DNA of 64,000 bases from Jiangella endophytica (lineage in GTDB: Bacteria; Actinomycetota; Actinomycetes; Jiangellales; Jiangellaceae): NCBI RefSeq assembly GCF_003427025.1, contig NZ_QVAI01000007.1:241219-305218 (forward strand), written 5' to 3'. Positions 17,168-26,235 of the stretch are shown piece after piece. The notes under the pieces are model-generated. The model did not search any database, was not told the DNA's origin, and was given only the letters and a program-made list of their open reading frames with translations. The position numbers and the translations under genes were made by a program. The stretch's first letter is position 1, and each line of letters begins with the position of its first letter.

Positions 17168-17977
17168 GTGATCCTCAGTGACCTCCTGAACGCACTGCTG
17201 CGGCGCTGGTACGTGGTGCTGGTGGGGCTGGTCGCCACAGGGCTGCTGTGCTTCCTGGTGACCACGCGGCTCGCGCCCACGTACGAGTCCACCGCCACGG
17301 CGACGCTCGTGCCCGGAGAATCCACCATCGCCCAGCGCGGCAACCCGCTCATGTACCTCGAGGGACTCATCCTCGCCCGAGACGTCCTCGTCCGCTCGCT
17401 GAGCTCCGACGACGTGCGCGAACCGATCCTCGCCGAGTTCCCGGGGGCCGACTTCACCATCGACGCCGACCCCAATACGAACGGCCCGATGATCGTCATC
17501 GAGTCGACCGCCCCCGAACCCGAGACGGCCGGCGCCATCATCACCCGGGTCCTCGACGAGCTGCCCACGCGGCTGGGGGTGCTCCAGGACGAGGTGCAGT
17601 CGCCCGATGCCGACCGCATCTCCGTGCTGCGACTGGCCGGGCCGGCGGAGCCCGAGACCGTGCGCACCGCGACGGTCCGAGCCGTCGGCGCCCTGGCCGG
17701 CGTCGGCATCGTCGTCACGCTGCTGGTCACCGGACTGGTCGACGGCCTCATCGGCGGGCGTCGCCAGCGGCGGTCGAACCGTGGCCGTGAGCAGACCAGC
17801 CCGAAGGCGAAGGCCGCGGCTCCGCACCCACCGGTGCACCCCGTCGAGGCGCCCGATCCACCCGAGGCGGCCACGCCCGAGACGGCCGAATCATCGGGCA
17901 AGAATGCGACGTCCAATCGGGCCGGCCCGAAAGAATCCGATCATCTCCACGCCGCAAGAAATGCACCAGAGGTCTAG
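17168..17977 (+). CDS. Wzz-like polysaccharide chain-length determinant (short form)
   Basis: 269 residues from a GTG start. It has the plan of polysaccharide co-polymerases: first membrane segment (about 15-35, WYVVLVGLVATGLLCFLV), a periplasmic domain of only about 140 residues, and a second membrane segment (about 180-200, VGALAGVGIVVTLLVTGLVDGLI), followed by a basic then Pro/Glu-rich cytoplasmic tail. There is no kinase domain. The external domain is shorter than usual and lacks the long coiled coil of Wzz. Two similar proteins occur at 22112-22840 and 23152-23820. Confidence 0.75.
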   Translation: MILSDLLNALLRRWYVVLVGLVATGLLCFLVTTRLAPTYESTATATLVPGESTIAQRGNPLMYLEGLILARDVLVRSLSSDDVREPILAEFPGADFTIDADPNTNGPMIVIESTAPEPETAGAIITRVLDELPTRLGVLQDEVQSPDADRISVLRLAGPAEPETVRTATVRAVGALAGVGIVVTLLVTGLVDGLIGGRRQRRSNRGREQTSPKAKAAAPHPPVHPVEAPDPPEAATPETAESSGKNATSNRAGPKESDHLHAARNAPEV

Positions 17978-18003
17978 GAATACCACGACAGGTCTATGAG
18001 AGC

Positions 18004-18042
18004 TGTACCGAAATCAGACGAATGTTTTTTGTTTTCGGTGCA
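18004..18042 (+). other. Stem-loop in AT-rich leader of the DUF4082/beta-helix gene
   Basis: A 10-bp stem (18004-18013 with 18033-18042, one G-T pair) encloses a 19-base loop containing a run of six Ts. It lies between the Wzz-like gene and the next start at 18103. The stretch is markedly richer in A+T than its surroundings. It may end the upstream transcript or be a structured leader. Confidence 0.4.
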
Positions 18043-18102
18043 TGAGTTCGCCGATTGATGGGGAGACTGTGCTGTGGTTCTGCCCCCGATATTTGGACCG
18101 TT

Positions 18103-19743
18103 ATGACTCACACCCCGCTCCGCAGCCGTGCCAGCAGACGAATTCGTCGCCTCCGCCGTCGTCGCATCAGGATCCGCCTCTCCACCGCGATCGTCTCCCT
18201 CATCGCGATCGTGAGTGGCGTCACCGTCGCCTGGGCCCTCAATGACGACTCCTCGTCGTCCACGGACGGCATCTTCTCCGACGACCTGAAGCCCCGCGTT
18301 GCCACCGATCCGGACCGCCGCGCGGTGGAGTTGGGCGTACGTTTCTCTCCTCAGCAGGACGGCAGCGTGACCGCGCTGCAGTACTACCAGGGGGCGCAGA
18401 CCCGCGACGTCACCACCGCCACGCTCTGGTCGGCTGACGGCGAGGTCCTCGCCCGCACCGAGTTCGCGCCCAGCCGGACCGTCGGGTGGCGGACCGTGCC
18501 GCTGAAGACCCCGGTGCGTCTGAGCGCCGGCGAGACCTATGTCGCCTCGTACCACGCGCCCCGCGGTGGCTACGCGGTGACCGAGCGCGACCTCGACCGC
18601 AGGCAGCTCCGCAACGGCTTCGTCCTGACGAACGGCGCCGGCGTCTACCACTACGGCCGTCGCAGCGCCTTCCCCGACGACACCTACCGCGGCTCGAACT
18701 ACATGGTCGACATCGTCTACGACAGGTCCGCCACCGAGCTCCCGCCGGTGCCCCCGGTGCCGTCGGAGACGCCGACCACGACGCCGAAGCCCACCCCTAC
18801 GGAGACGCCGAAGCCGACGCCCACGCCTACGCAGACGCCGAAGCCGACACCGACTCCTACGCAGACGCCGAAGCCGACGCCCACTCCCACGCAGACGCCG
18901 AAGCCGACGCCCACTCCCACGCCGACCCGCCCGGTCGAGCCACCGGAGTCCGGCCAGTTCCCGACCCGGGAGTCCGCCGGTCTGCCGGACGGCTGGTCGC
19001 CGGTGCGTCAGGTGAACGGCGATCTACGCGTCACCGAGGCCGGCGCCGTCATCGAGGACGTGCGGGTCACCAACGGCACCATCCAGGTCGACGCGCCGAA
19101 CGTGACGCTGCGACGCATCGACGCCGTCGGCACGTACGTCAACGTGTCCCGGAACGCCTGCCGCACCGGCATCACGATCGAGGACTCGAACTTCAGTGCT
19201 CGATCCCGCACCTCGCCTCAGGACCCGCCGGTCATCGGCCCGGGCGGCTACACGGCCCGCAACATCATGATCGACGGTGCGCCGGAGGGCCTGCGCGTCG
19301 GTGGCGACGACAACGGCTGTGGCCCGGTCACGGTCGAGGACTCCTTCGTGCGCGTCTCGCCGCCGACCACGTGCGGTGACTGGCACGGCGACGGCATCCA
19401 GGGCTACTACGGCGGGCACCTGAAGGTCCGCAACAGCACCGTCATCCTCGAGGAGAAGAACGGCTGCTACGGCACCGCCGCCTTCTTCTACCCGCACAGC
19501 CAGGGCAACACCTCGCTCGACATCGACGGGCTCCTGGTCGCCGGCGGTGGCTACCCGTTCCGCAACGGCATGCCCGGCACGGTCCGCAACCTCAACGTCG
19601 TCGAAGGCAGCTGGGGCTACGGGCCGATCAACGTGAAGTGCTCGGTGCTCGATGCATGGCAGGCGCAGGTGGTCCGGCTCGACAGTGCCGGACAGCCGAA
19701 CCCGGTCAAGTCGATCAGCTGCTCGATGGAGGAGGGAAGCTGA
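18103..19743 (+). CDS. Secreted DUF4082 plus right-handed beta-helix protein
   Basis: 546 residues from the ATG at 18103 (weak ribosome site; an upstream in-frame ATG at 18055 is the alternative). A very Arg-rich start and one hydrophobic segment (about 30-45) serve as signal or anchor. Residues about 55-215 form a DUF4082 domain ([63 protein letters not shown]). A Pro/Thr linker with perfect 30-bp repeats follows. The C-terminal 270 residues look like a right-handed beta-helix ([55 protein letters not shown]) as in pectate-lyase-fold proteins. The [12 protein letters not shown] loop is reminiscent of catalytic loops. Location within the polysaccharide locus suggests it binds or trims the polymer. 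Confidence 0.8.
   Translation: MTHTPLRSRASRRIRRLRRRRIRIRLSTAIVSLIAIVSGVTVAWALNDDSSSSTDGIFSDDLKPRVATDPDRRAVELGVRFSPQQDGSVTALQYYQGAQTRDVTTATLWSADGEVLARTEFAPSRTVGWRTVPLKTPVRLSAGETYVASYHAPRGGYAVTERDLDRRQLRNGFVLTNGAGVYHYGRRSAFPDDTYRGSNYMVDIVYDRSATELPPVPPVPSETPTTTPKPTPTETPKPTPTPTQTPKPTPTPTQTPKPTPTPTQTPKPTPTPTPTRPVEPPESGQFPTRESAGLPDGWSPVRQVNGDLRVTEAGAVIEDVRVTNGTIQVDAPNVTLRRIDAVGTYVNVSRNACRTGITIEDSNFSARSRTSPQDPPVIGPGGYTARNIMIDGAPEGLRVGGDDNGCGPVTVEDSFVRVSPPTTCGDWHGDGIQGYYGGHLKVRNSTVILEEKNGCYGTAAFFYPHSQGNTSLDIDGLLVAGGGYPFRNGMPGTVRNLNVVEGSWGYGPINVKCSVLDAWQAQVVRLDSAGQPNPVKSISCSMEEGS
18802..18921 (+). repeat. Four tandem 30-bp repeats coding a Pro/Thr linker
   Basis: Four successive 30-base units encode (E/Q)TPKPTPTPT. 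They form the flexible stalk between the DUF4082 and beta-helix domains. Copies differ at a few third positions. Repeat number can change by slippage, altering stalk length. Confidence 0.9.
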
Positions 19744-19800
19744 CCGGCCCCTGACGCCGATCCGGCGCTGCCACATTGGGTGGCGCGTGCGGTAGTCACG

Positions 19801-19867
19801 CACGACGGCGCCCATCCGCAGTCTCAGCTCGCGGTTCTCGACGAGCTTGCGGATGGGCGCCGTCGTG
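19801..19867. terminator. Large bidirectional hairpin between convergent genes
   Basis: A perfect 20-bp stem (19801-19820 with 19848-19867) encloses 27 bases that contain a further inner 6-bp pairing, AGCTCG/CGAGCT. It lies between the beta-helix gene (+) and the GT2 gene (-), which converge here. Its position fits termination from both sides. Confidence 0.75.
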
Positions 19868-19902
19868 TGCGTTCTTCCGACGACGATGACGCGGTCGTGT
19901 GC

Positions 19903-20811
19903 TCAGCGCGGCAGGAACGCGTCGCCGGCGCCCAGCATCGGCGGCCGCCTCGACGGCTGCAGTAGCGCCCGCAGTGTCGTCCAGGAGTCCCGGTGGCCCA
20001 GGACACCGCGCCGGAACTCGACGAGAAGCGTCAACGCGAAGTACGCCCACGCCCGGCGGTCATCGGTGCGGCGCCGATAGAGCCGGATGCGGTTGATCAT
20101 CTGCATGGTGTGCGTGGTCGCGTTCTCGCCCGACCCGCCGCCGACGTGCATGGCGCCGGCCATCGGTGTGTACACCGTCGCCCAGCCCTGGTCGCGGGCG
20201 CGCAGGCAGAAGTCGGTCTCCTCGGAGTAGAGGAAGTACGACTCGTCCAGCCCGCCGAGCGCGTCGTAGCACTCGCGGTCGACCAGGAGGATCGCACCGA
20301 CCGCCCAGTCGACCTCGTGCTCGGCCTCGTACGCGCCCGGATCGTCGATGCGCTCGGCGAAGACGGCGAGCCCGGTGAAGCTCAGCCCGCCCACTCGTCC
20401 GAGGGTCGGAGCGCGCCGCAGCGTCGGTGACAGCCGGCCGTCGGCCTCCCGAGTCCGCGGCGCGACGATGCCGACGTCGGGCTTGCGCAGCACGTCGAGC
20501 ATGAGCGGCACGGCGTCGGGGTCGAGGGTGGCGTCGGGGTTGAGGACCAGAACGCTCGGTGCGGGCGGCGACGAGCGCACCGCCCGGTTGATGCCCGCGG
20601 CGTAGCCGTCGTTGGACGACCGGACGACGACGCAGTCTGTCCGCGCGTCGAGCAGGTCCAGCGTGCCGTCGGCCGAGCCGTTGTCGACCACCACGACGCC
20701 GTAGCGGAGTTCGCCCAGCGCCGCGGGCAGGCTGTCGAGTAGGTCGGCGATGTGGCCTTCGCTGTTGTACGTCACGACGACGACGGCGACGTCGGCCGCC
20801 GCGCCGGTCAT
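19903..20811 (-). CDS. GT2-family glycosyltransferase (rhamnosyltransferase-like)
   Basis: 302-residue cytoplasmic GT-A enzyme. Nucleotide-sugar site: VVVVTYNSEGHI, VVVDNGSADGTLDLL, SSNDGYAAGINRAV and the metal-binding region VLVLNPDATLDPDA. The acceptor/catalytic part has DWAVGAILLVDRECYDALGGLDESYFLYSEETDFCLRARDQGW, the ED-containing pattern of WbbL-type transferases, followed by HVGGGSG. It should add one sugar to the lipid-linked repeat unit. Its ATG overlaps the stop of the upstream polymerase by four bases. Confidence 0.92.
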   Translation of the reverse strand: MTGAAADVAVVVVTYNSEGHIADLLDSLPAALGELRYGVVVVDNGSADGTLDLLDARTDCVVVRSSNDGYAAGINRAVRSSPPAPSVLVLNPDATLDPDAVPLMLDVLRKPDVGIVAPRTREADGRLSPTLRRAPTLGRVGGLSFTGLAVFAERIDDPGAYEAEHEVDWAVGAILLVDRECYDALGGLDESYFLYSEETDFCLRARDQGWATVYTPMAGAMHVGGGSGENATTHTMQMINRIRLYRRRTDDRRAWAYFALTLLVEFRRGVLGHRDSWTTLRALLQPSRRPPMLGAGDAFLPR

Positions 20812-22115
20812 GTTCCCCCCACGAGCATGTTGCCCCCCAGATCTTCAATTTTGCGTAGTGCACCCGCTGTTCCCAGCAGCAGGAAGAGCGTACCCATGGT
20901 CATCGGAAACGCGAACGCATCGAACATCACCAGGCACACGAATCCGACGACGATCGCGGCGACCAGCGCCACGGCCAGATCGCGCGTGGACTCGTCCGGC
21001 ACGACGCGCCGCACCCGCAGCAGCACCCCGACGGCCACCGCACAGAGGGCGACGAACAGCACGGTCCCGACCACGCCGATGGTCACCAGCAAGGCCAGGT
21101 ACTGGTTGTCGAAGATCCGGTACTTCGGCAGGAAGGTGCCCAGACCGCGGCCGAACCACGGGTTCTCGGCGATGAACGAGCCCGCGAGCGCGAAACTGTC
21201 GGTGCGCGACGCGATGCTCGGGTCCTCGGACGCGCCGGTGAACAGCCCGACGATGGAGTTGAGCAGGTGCGGGGCCACGAAGGTCATCGCGACCACACCT
21301 GCCACACCGACCGCCGCGACCAGCCGCCGGCGCATGGAGGGCCAGCCGATGGCGCAGATGGCCACCCCGATGACCGCCCCGATGTAGGCCGACCGCGAGG
21401 ACGTCACCGGGATGACGGCGGCCAGCGCGGCCGCCGGGAACCATCGGACAAGGGGCCGCCGCCAGGTGTGCTGGAACGCCACGTGCAGCGCGAGCGGCAG
21501 CAGCATCGTGATCACGACGCCGTATTCGATGGGGTGGATGGCCGTGCCGGGCGGCCGGAGGAAGCCGCCACGCAACTCGGCACCGGTGACGTCTGACGCC
21601 GTCAGGCCGGGGATCGAGATGCGGTCGACCCAGACCTCATGGGTGAGCACCTGCGCGATGCCGAGCACCGCGATGACGCCGCCGCAGACCGCGATGCGCC
21701 AGACCAGGGTGTCCAGGCGGCCGCGGTCGCGGACACCGTCGTGCGCGATGAGCAGGGTGCCGGCCCACGACGCCAGCGCGAGCAGCGCGACGTCGGCGGG
21801 GCTGATCTCGTCGGAGTTGATCGGGCCGGACATCGCCAGCGCGTACGTCACGCCGACGCTGAACAGGAAGGCGCAGAGCGCGATCCGGATCGGCTGGACG
21901 CGCACCCGGACCGGTTTCGTCGCCCCGACGTAGAAGAACATCCAGAGCAGCAGGCTGCCCAGGCCGAACACCATGGAGGGCGCGCCGGCGCTGCCGAGCG
22001 GGCCGACGATCAGCTTGGACGGGATGAAGAAGAGCAGGCCGACGTAGACGGTGAGCCAGGCGACCGCGTCGATCCGCGTCCGCGTCCGCGGGACGGCGCC
22101 GGCCCGCGAAGTCAC
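20808..22115 (-). CDS. Wzy-type polysaccharide polymerase / O-antigen ligase family
   Basis: 435-residue membrane protein with about 11-12 segments. The GTG at 22115 follows GGAGGCGG and overlaps the preceding stop (GTGA). The large external loop reads LRGGFLRPPGTAIHPIEYGVVITMLLPLAL and is followed by SRSAYIGAVIGVAI, typical of the Wzy/WaaL superfamily. Another signature, NPWFGRGLGTFLPKYRIFDNQYLALLVTIGVVG, matches the conserved late loop. It should join lipid-linked repeat units outside the membrane. It sits between a Wzz-like protein and a GT2 gene in one operon. Confidence 0.87.
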   Translation of the reverse strand: MTSRAGAVPRTRTRIDAVAWLTVYVGLLFFIPSKLIVGPLGSAGAPSMVFGLGSLLLWMFFYVGATKPVRVRVQPIRIALCAFLFSVGVTYALAMSGPINSDEISPADVALLALASWAGTLLIAHDGVRDRGRLDTLVWRIAVCGGVIAVLGIAQVLTHEVWVDRISIPGLTASDVTGAELRGGFLRPPGTAIHPIEYGVVITMLLPLALHVAFQHTWRRPLVRWFPAAALAAVIPVTSSRSAYIGAVIGVAICAIGWPSMRRRLVAAVGVAGVVAMTFVAPHLLNSIVGLFTGASEDPSIASRTDSFALAGSFIAENPWFGRGLGTFLPKYRIFDNQYLALLVTIGVVGTVLFVALCAVAVGVLLRVRRVVPDESTRDLAVALVAAIVVGFVCLVMFDAFAFPMTMGTLFLLLGTAGALRKIEDLGGNMLVGGT

Positions 22116-22840
22116 CGTGCCCGCCTCCGGGCGCCCCCGGCGGGCCGGGGCAGGATCTGCGTGTCGTCGTCGGGCCCGGGGCCGGAGGGCCGTTCTGGGA
22201 CCGCCGGCTCGGTGTCGGTGCGCGAGCGAGGCATCGCCCGCCTGCGTGACGCGGAGCGCAGCACCAAGCGGTCGGTCAGGACGACGGCCGCCACGGTCAG
22301 CACCAACCCGGCGCCGACGGCGACCACCACGGCCCGGACCGTGCCACCGATGTTCTCGCCGGCCTCGGTGCTCATGGTCAGCGGCATGGACGTGACCGAC
22401 GACGCGGCGGGAACGTCGAGTTCCTGCTGGAGCCGCGCCAGCGTGGCGGGCACGGCGTCGGCGATGTCCTGCAGCGTGGTCAGGGCGCCGTCGGGGGTGG
22501 AGTCGGAGACCTCGATGGCGATGACGGGGCCACGGGTGGCCTCCTCCATGGAGACGTCGTAGTGGGCGGTCGGCACCGCGTCCTCGACGCCCGCACGGGC
22601 GGACGGGCTGTCGAGGTAGGACACGATGATCCGGGCGGGCATGTCGAGCGCCCCCAGCGCCAGGAACGGATTGCCGCCGACGCCGACGGACTCGGCCGGC
22701 GGCAGCAGCAGCACGAGCCCGCGCGCGGAGTACGTGGGTGGGGACAGGGCTGCCGCGCCGACGCCGAGGCCCGCTGTGAGCAGCAGCCCGAGCAGCAGGA
22801 TGTACCACCGGCGACCCGCGGCGGCGAGGAACTCAGTCAT
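22112..22840 (-). CDS. Wzz-like polysaccharide chain-length determinant (short form)
   Basis: 242 residues: first membrane segment about 12-32 (WYILLLGLLLTAGLGVGAAAL), a compact external domain of about 140 residues, a second segment about 168-190 (AVVVAVGAGLVLTVAAVVLTDRLVL) and a basic cytoplasmic tail. It has the same plan as the product at 17168-17977 (both contain a GNPF/GNPLM segment after the first strand). No Walker kinase domain. It begins the three-gene operon Wzz-Wzy-GT2. Confidence 0.78.
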   Translation of the reverse strand: MTEFLAAAGRRWYILLLGLLLTAGLGVGAAALSPPTYSARGLVLLLPPAESVGVGGNPFLALGALDMPARIIVSYLDSPSARAGVEDAVPTAHYDVSMEEATRGPVIAIEVSDSTPDGALTTLQDIADAVPATLARLQQELDVPAASSVTSMPLTMSTEAGENIGGTVRAVVVAVGAGLVLTVAAVVLTDRLVLRSASRRRAMPRSRTDTEPAVPERPSGPGPDDDTQILPRPAGGARRRAR

Positions 22841-23151
22841 GACCGGCTCCCCGCCGTCACCGCGGCCGGCTGGGATGGTCGTGCGACCGGCTGTGCACCA
22901 GGCGACCGGCGCTCAGTCGTGCCGGCGTGCCACCGGCACGCGTGACCACGCCGCACCCACCACCATCGACCCCCCACAGACTCGTTGGTGACCCGGCGAC
23001 CGAATTCCGCTCCCCGCGCTCAGCAGGGGGAACGCTCCCCTGGCCTCGGCCGCAGGCCGAGCCGCGGTCGCCGCGATCCGTGCTGGCTACTATAGCCTGG
23101 ACGGGGATCCGGGGGCGGTCGCCGCATGACGGGGGCACGGGGGGTGCACCG
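22841..23151. promoter_or_regulatory. Divergent promoter region between two Wzz-like genes
   Basis: No gene is seen in these 311 bases. TACTAT at 23088-23093 is a good -10 candidate for the rightward gene at 23152. A small hairpin CTCGGCC-GCA-GGCCGAG (23045-23061) lies just upstream of it. I see no clear box for the leftward operon. Confidence 0.45.
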
Positions 23152-23820
23152 ATGACGCCGTGGGAACTGATTCTCACCATGCTCCGCCGGTGGCCGGTCG
23201 TGCTGGCCGGTCTGCTGTGCACCGGGGCGCTCGCGTTCGTCCTGACCTCCGGCGACGACGTCTACTGGTCCCGCACCGAGGTGGTCTTTCTCGCCCCCAC
23301 CAGCCGGGTGAACCCGAATTCGCTCAGCGCGCCGTCCGAGGACCTCATCATCACCGCGGGAGCCGTCGCGAAGATGGTCACCGGGCCTGACGCCACTCTC
23401 AAGTACGCGTCGCCGGACGCCAACCTGGTGGGCATCGGCGTCCGAGACGGCTGGTCGGTGCGGCTGCCGGACTACGGCGGTCAGTGGGCACCGCATTTCA
23501 ACCGCCAGGTGCTGGTCGTCGAGGTGGTGGCGCCCGACCGCGAGAGCGCTGTGGCGCGGCAGCAGGAGCTCGTCGACCGCATCGCCCAGGAGCTGGACGC
23601 CCTGCAACGCAACGCCGGCGTCGCGCCCGTCAACGACATCACCGTGACGGTGAACCCCGAGACGTCCACGGTCTACGAGGTCGGCGGCAGCAAGGTCCGG
23701 ACGCTGGCGATGACGGCTGTGCTCGGCGGCGGCGCCACGCTGGCGGTGATCGTGCTGCTCGAGTACCGGGCGCGGCGGCGCGGCACCCCCATCCCGCGGG
23801 AGTTCAGCGCCATCGCTTGA
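23152..23820 (+). CDS. Wzz-like polysaccharide chain-length determinant (short form)
   Basis: 222 residues; the ATG at 23152 has GGGG nine bases upstream. It starts MTPWELILTMLRRWPVV, then a membrane segment (WPVVLAGLLCTGALAFVL), an external domain (about 35-185) with FNRQVLVVEVVAPDRESAVARQQELVDRIAQELDALQ, and a final membrane segment (about 193-212). This is the chain-length-regulator plan without a kinase. The end overlaps the convergent deacetylase gene by 17 bases. Confidence 0.72.
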   Translation: MTPWELILTMLRRWPVVLAGLLCTGALAFVLTSGDDVYWSRTEVVFLAPTSRVNPNSLSAPSEDLIITAGAVAKMVTGPDATLKYASPDANLVGIGVRDGWSVRLPDYGGQWAPHFNRQVLVVEVVAPDRESAVARQQELVDRIAQELDALQRNAGVAPVNDITVTVNPETSTVYEVGGSKVRTLAMTAVLGGGATLAVIVLLEYRARRRGTPIPREFSAIA

Positions 23821-24457
23821 TGGTGCTCACCGCGGCGTTGCGGGCGTCGCGCAGACCCGGCCGGTGGGTGATGACCGAGCGGACGGTCTCGACGGTGTCC
23901 GACGCGGTGACGCTGTAGCGCGCCTGCAGCCACGACGCGGACCGGGCAGGGAACTTGTCGCTGGTGTAGACGACGGTGTAGCCCGCGCGACGCAGCCGGC
24001 CGAGCAGCCGGCGGTCGTAACGGCCCAGTGGCAGCGCCGCCTCCGAGATCGGCCCGTCGCTGGCCGCGGTGAGCGCCGCACGCGCCTCCACCAGCTCGCG
24101 CCCGGCCTCGGCGGCGGACAACCCGCGCCAGGGCACGTGGGCCCAGCCATGGGTGCCGATCGCCATGCCGGCGCCACGCAGTTCCACGAGGTCGGCGGCG
24201 CTCAGGCTCACGGGGTCCTCCAGACGCCCGGCGAGGGCGAAGAAGGTGGCCTGTAGGCCGCGTTCCTTCAACGACGGCAGCGCGACCTCGACGTCGGAGG
24301 CGTTGCCGTCGTCGAAGCTGAGCCGCACGTGCGAGTGCTTCGTGACCTCGTCGAGCACCCGCTGGAACATCGGCTCGGCCATCCAGTACCGCGCCTCGCC
24401 GGGTTCGCGCTCGCGCTCGCAGCTCCCGATGCCGTGGAAGCACAGGTTGATGATCAC
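23804..24457 (-). CDS. Polysaccharide deacetylase family protein
   Basis: 217 residues from the GTG at 24457, which overlaps the stop of the upstream GT2 gene (GTGA). The NodB-fold motifs are present: RLSFDDGNAS (catalytic base and metal Asp), GTHGWAHVPW (the metal-binding HxxxH) and the later ALPLGRYDRRLLGRLRRAGY strand. The family removes N- or O-acetyl groups from sugars in a metal-dependent way. There is no signal peptide, so it may act on a lipid-linked precursor in the cytoplasm. Similar proteins occur in exopolysaccharide loci. Removing an acetyl group would free an amine for the acyltransfer genes nearby. Confidence 0.85.
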   Translation of the reverse strand: MIINLCFHGIGSCEREREPGEARYWMAEPMFQRVLDEVTKHSHVRLSFDDGNASDVEVALPSLKERGLQATFFALAGRLEDPVSLSAADLVELRGAGMAIGTHGWAHVPWRGLSAAEAGRELVEARAALTAASDGPISEAALPLGRYDRRLLGRLRRAGYTVVYTSDKFPARSASWLQARYSVTASDTVETVRSVITHRPGLRDARNAAVSTIKRWR

Positions 24458-25323
24458 GTCGGAGTCCCTTCCGAGGACGACGGGGTGCGGGTGCTGTCGT
24501 CGCGGCCCCAGCCGCCGTCGGCCGGTGCCGGACGACGGGCCAGCAGCGCGGCCGCGACGGTGATGACGACGTACGGGATGGCCGCCGGCGCCCGGCGCGG
24601 CTCTCGCAGCACGACGTCGCGCAGCCAGGCCCAGCGGTCCGGCGAGCGCACCGGCAGGTCCAGCTCCCCCGCGGCGGCCGCGGCGCGCAGCTGGGCGTTG
24701 CCGCGCCGCACCCGGACCAGCCGGCGCAGCAGGTCGCGGGTCGTGCGCGGCGCCTCGACGACCACCTCCACCTCGCTCAGCTCGGCCTTCTCGGCGGCGG
24801 AGAACCGCGAGTCGAGGAAGAGGTCGTCGGCGATCTGCGAGGGGAAGGTGCCGAAGCGCGCACGGCCCTCCTCGGACAGCATGATCATCCCGCGGCCGAA
24901 CAGCCCGGACCGGAAGGCGGGGTGCCGTTCGTTGACGGAGAAGTAGGCCCGCACCGGCCACGGCCGGCCGTTCGTGTCGACCCGCCGCCGTGGCACCACG
25001 GCCAGCGGCCGCGGCAGCGCGTCGAACCGGGCCTCCAGCACGGCGAGACCGTGCGGCGGCACGACGATGTCGGCGTCCAGGTAGACCCGCGGGAAGCCCG
25101 TCGCGACTTGCTCGCCGGCGTCGAGCGCGGCGGGCTTGCCGGGCTCCGGCCGGTCGATCACGGTGACACCCGGGCGGGCGGCCGCCGCGGCGGTGCCGTC
25201 GGTGCAGCCGTTGGCGCTCACGACGATCTCGAGCGGGCCCGGGGGCCGCTGGGCGAGCAGCGCGTCCAGGCACCGTCCGATGACGTTGGCCTCGTTGTGC
25301 GCGGCGATCACGACGCTGGTCAT
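24454..25323 (-). CDS. GT2-family glycosyltransferase
   Basis: About 289 residues from the ATG at 25323, five bases after GGAG. The GT-A core reads SVVIAAHNEANVIGRCLDALL, EIVVSANGCTDGTAAAA, VIDRPEPGKPAALDAGEQVATGFPRVYLDADIVVPP, with DAD as the metal site. The C-terminal part includes a membrane-proximal hydrophobic segment (AAIPYVVITVAAALLARR). The donor is unknown. It is coupled to the deacetylase gene, suggesting both act on the same sugar. Confidence 0.88.
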   Translation of the reverse strand: MTSVVIAAHNEANVIGRCLDALLAQRPPGPLEIVVSANGCTDGTAAAAARPGVTVIDRPEPGKPAALDAGEQVATGFPRVYLDADIVVPPHGLAVLEARFDALPRPLAVVPRRRVDTNGRPWPVRAYFSVNERHPAFRSGLFGRGMIMLSEEGRARFGTFPSQIADDLFLDSRFSAAEKAELSEVEVVVEAPRTTRDLLRRLVRVRRGNAQLRAAAAAGELDLPVRSPDRWAWLRDVVLREPRRAPAAIPYVVITVAAALLARRPAPADGGWGRDDSTRTPSSSEGTPT

Positions 25324-25364
25324 CGGCACTCCTCACGGGGTTTGCGCTGCGCTATGGTGACCGG

Positions 25365-26231
25365 ATGGGAGCGCCCGCCGTCGACGTGCGGCCCATCTCG
25401 CCGTCCGACGCGATGGCCGTCGGGCAGTTCCTGCACCAGCACCTCAACCAGCGGGTGTCCGCCGCCGCGTGGACGGTGCTCGTGGCACCACCGTGGAAGA
25501 GCGACGCGCCCAACCACGGCTTCCTGCTGCTGAACGGTGACGCCATCGTCGGCGTGTACGCGGCCGTCTACTCCGACCGCGACCTCGACGGCGTCAGGGT
25601 CGCGTTCTGCAACCTGGCCGCGTTCTGCGTGTTGGAGGAGTACCGCACCCACACGCTGCGGCTGGTGCGCGCGCTGCTGGGCCAGAAGGGGTTCGTCTTC
25701 ACCGACCTGTCGCCGAGCGGGAACGTCATCGCGCTGAACGAGCGGCTGGGTTTCACCCGCCTCGACACCGCGACCCGGCTCGTCGCCAACCTGCCGCGGA
25801 CACCTCGCCGTGGCACCCGCGTGACCGCCCGGCCCGAGGCGCTCGACCGCACGCTCACCGGCCGCGACGCCGAGATCTACCGCGACCACCGGCAGGCGCC
25901 GGCGGCGCGGCACCTGCTGGTCGAGCACGGCGGCGCGCACGGCTACCTCGTGTTCCGGCGCGACCGCCGCAAGCGGCTGCCGCTGTTCGCCACGCCGCTG
26001 TATGCCGGCGGCGACCCCGGCTGCCTCGAGGCGGCCTGGCCCGCCGTGGGCGCGCACCTGCTGCGGCTGGGCATCCCGCTGACGCTGGCGGAGCGGCGCG
26101 TCCTGGGGTTCTCGCCCGGCGGCCCGGGCCGCGCGCTGGCACACCCGCGGCCGAAGATGTTCCGGGCCGCGGACATCGGTCCCGAGTCGATCGATCATCT
26201 CTACAGCGAGCTGACGCTGGTCCGCTGGTAG
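25365..26231 (+). CDS. GNAT-type acyltransferase, exopolysaccharide-associated
   Basis: 288 residues. The first half carries GNAT features: VRPISPSDAMAVGQFL, CNLAAFCVLEEYRTHTLRLVRALLGQKGFVFTDLSPSGNVIALNERLGF, where the EEYR segment and N..ALNERLGF correspond to the acyl-CoA-binding and late helix motifs. The second half (about 150-288) is unassigned and contains YLVFRRDRRKRLPLFATPLYAGGD. It converges with the acyl carrier protein gene (gap four bases). I infer that it transfers an acyl group from CoA or from that carrier to the polysaccharide precursor. Confidence 0.7.
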   Translation: MGAPAVDVRPISPSDAMAVGQFLHQHLNQRVSAAAWTVLVAPPWKSDAPNHGFLLLNGDAIVGVYAAVYSDRDLDGVRVAFCNLAAFCVLEEYRTHTLRLVRALLGQKGFVFTDLSPSGNVIALNERLGFTRLDTATRLVANLPRTPRRGTRVTARPEALDRTLTGRDAEIYRDHRQAPAARHLLVEHGGAHGYLVFRRDRRKRLPLFATPLYAGGDPGCLEAAWPAVGAHLLRLGIPLTLAERRVLGFSPGGPGRALAHPRPKMFRAADIGPESIDHLYSELTLVRW

Positions 26232-26235
26232 CCGG

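Noticed and set aside
18780..18930. Regular spaced repeats resembling a CRISPR array
   Set aside because: Units are directly adjacent with no variable spacers and translate to a Pro/Thr linker inside a gene.
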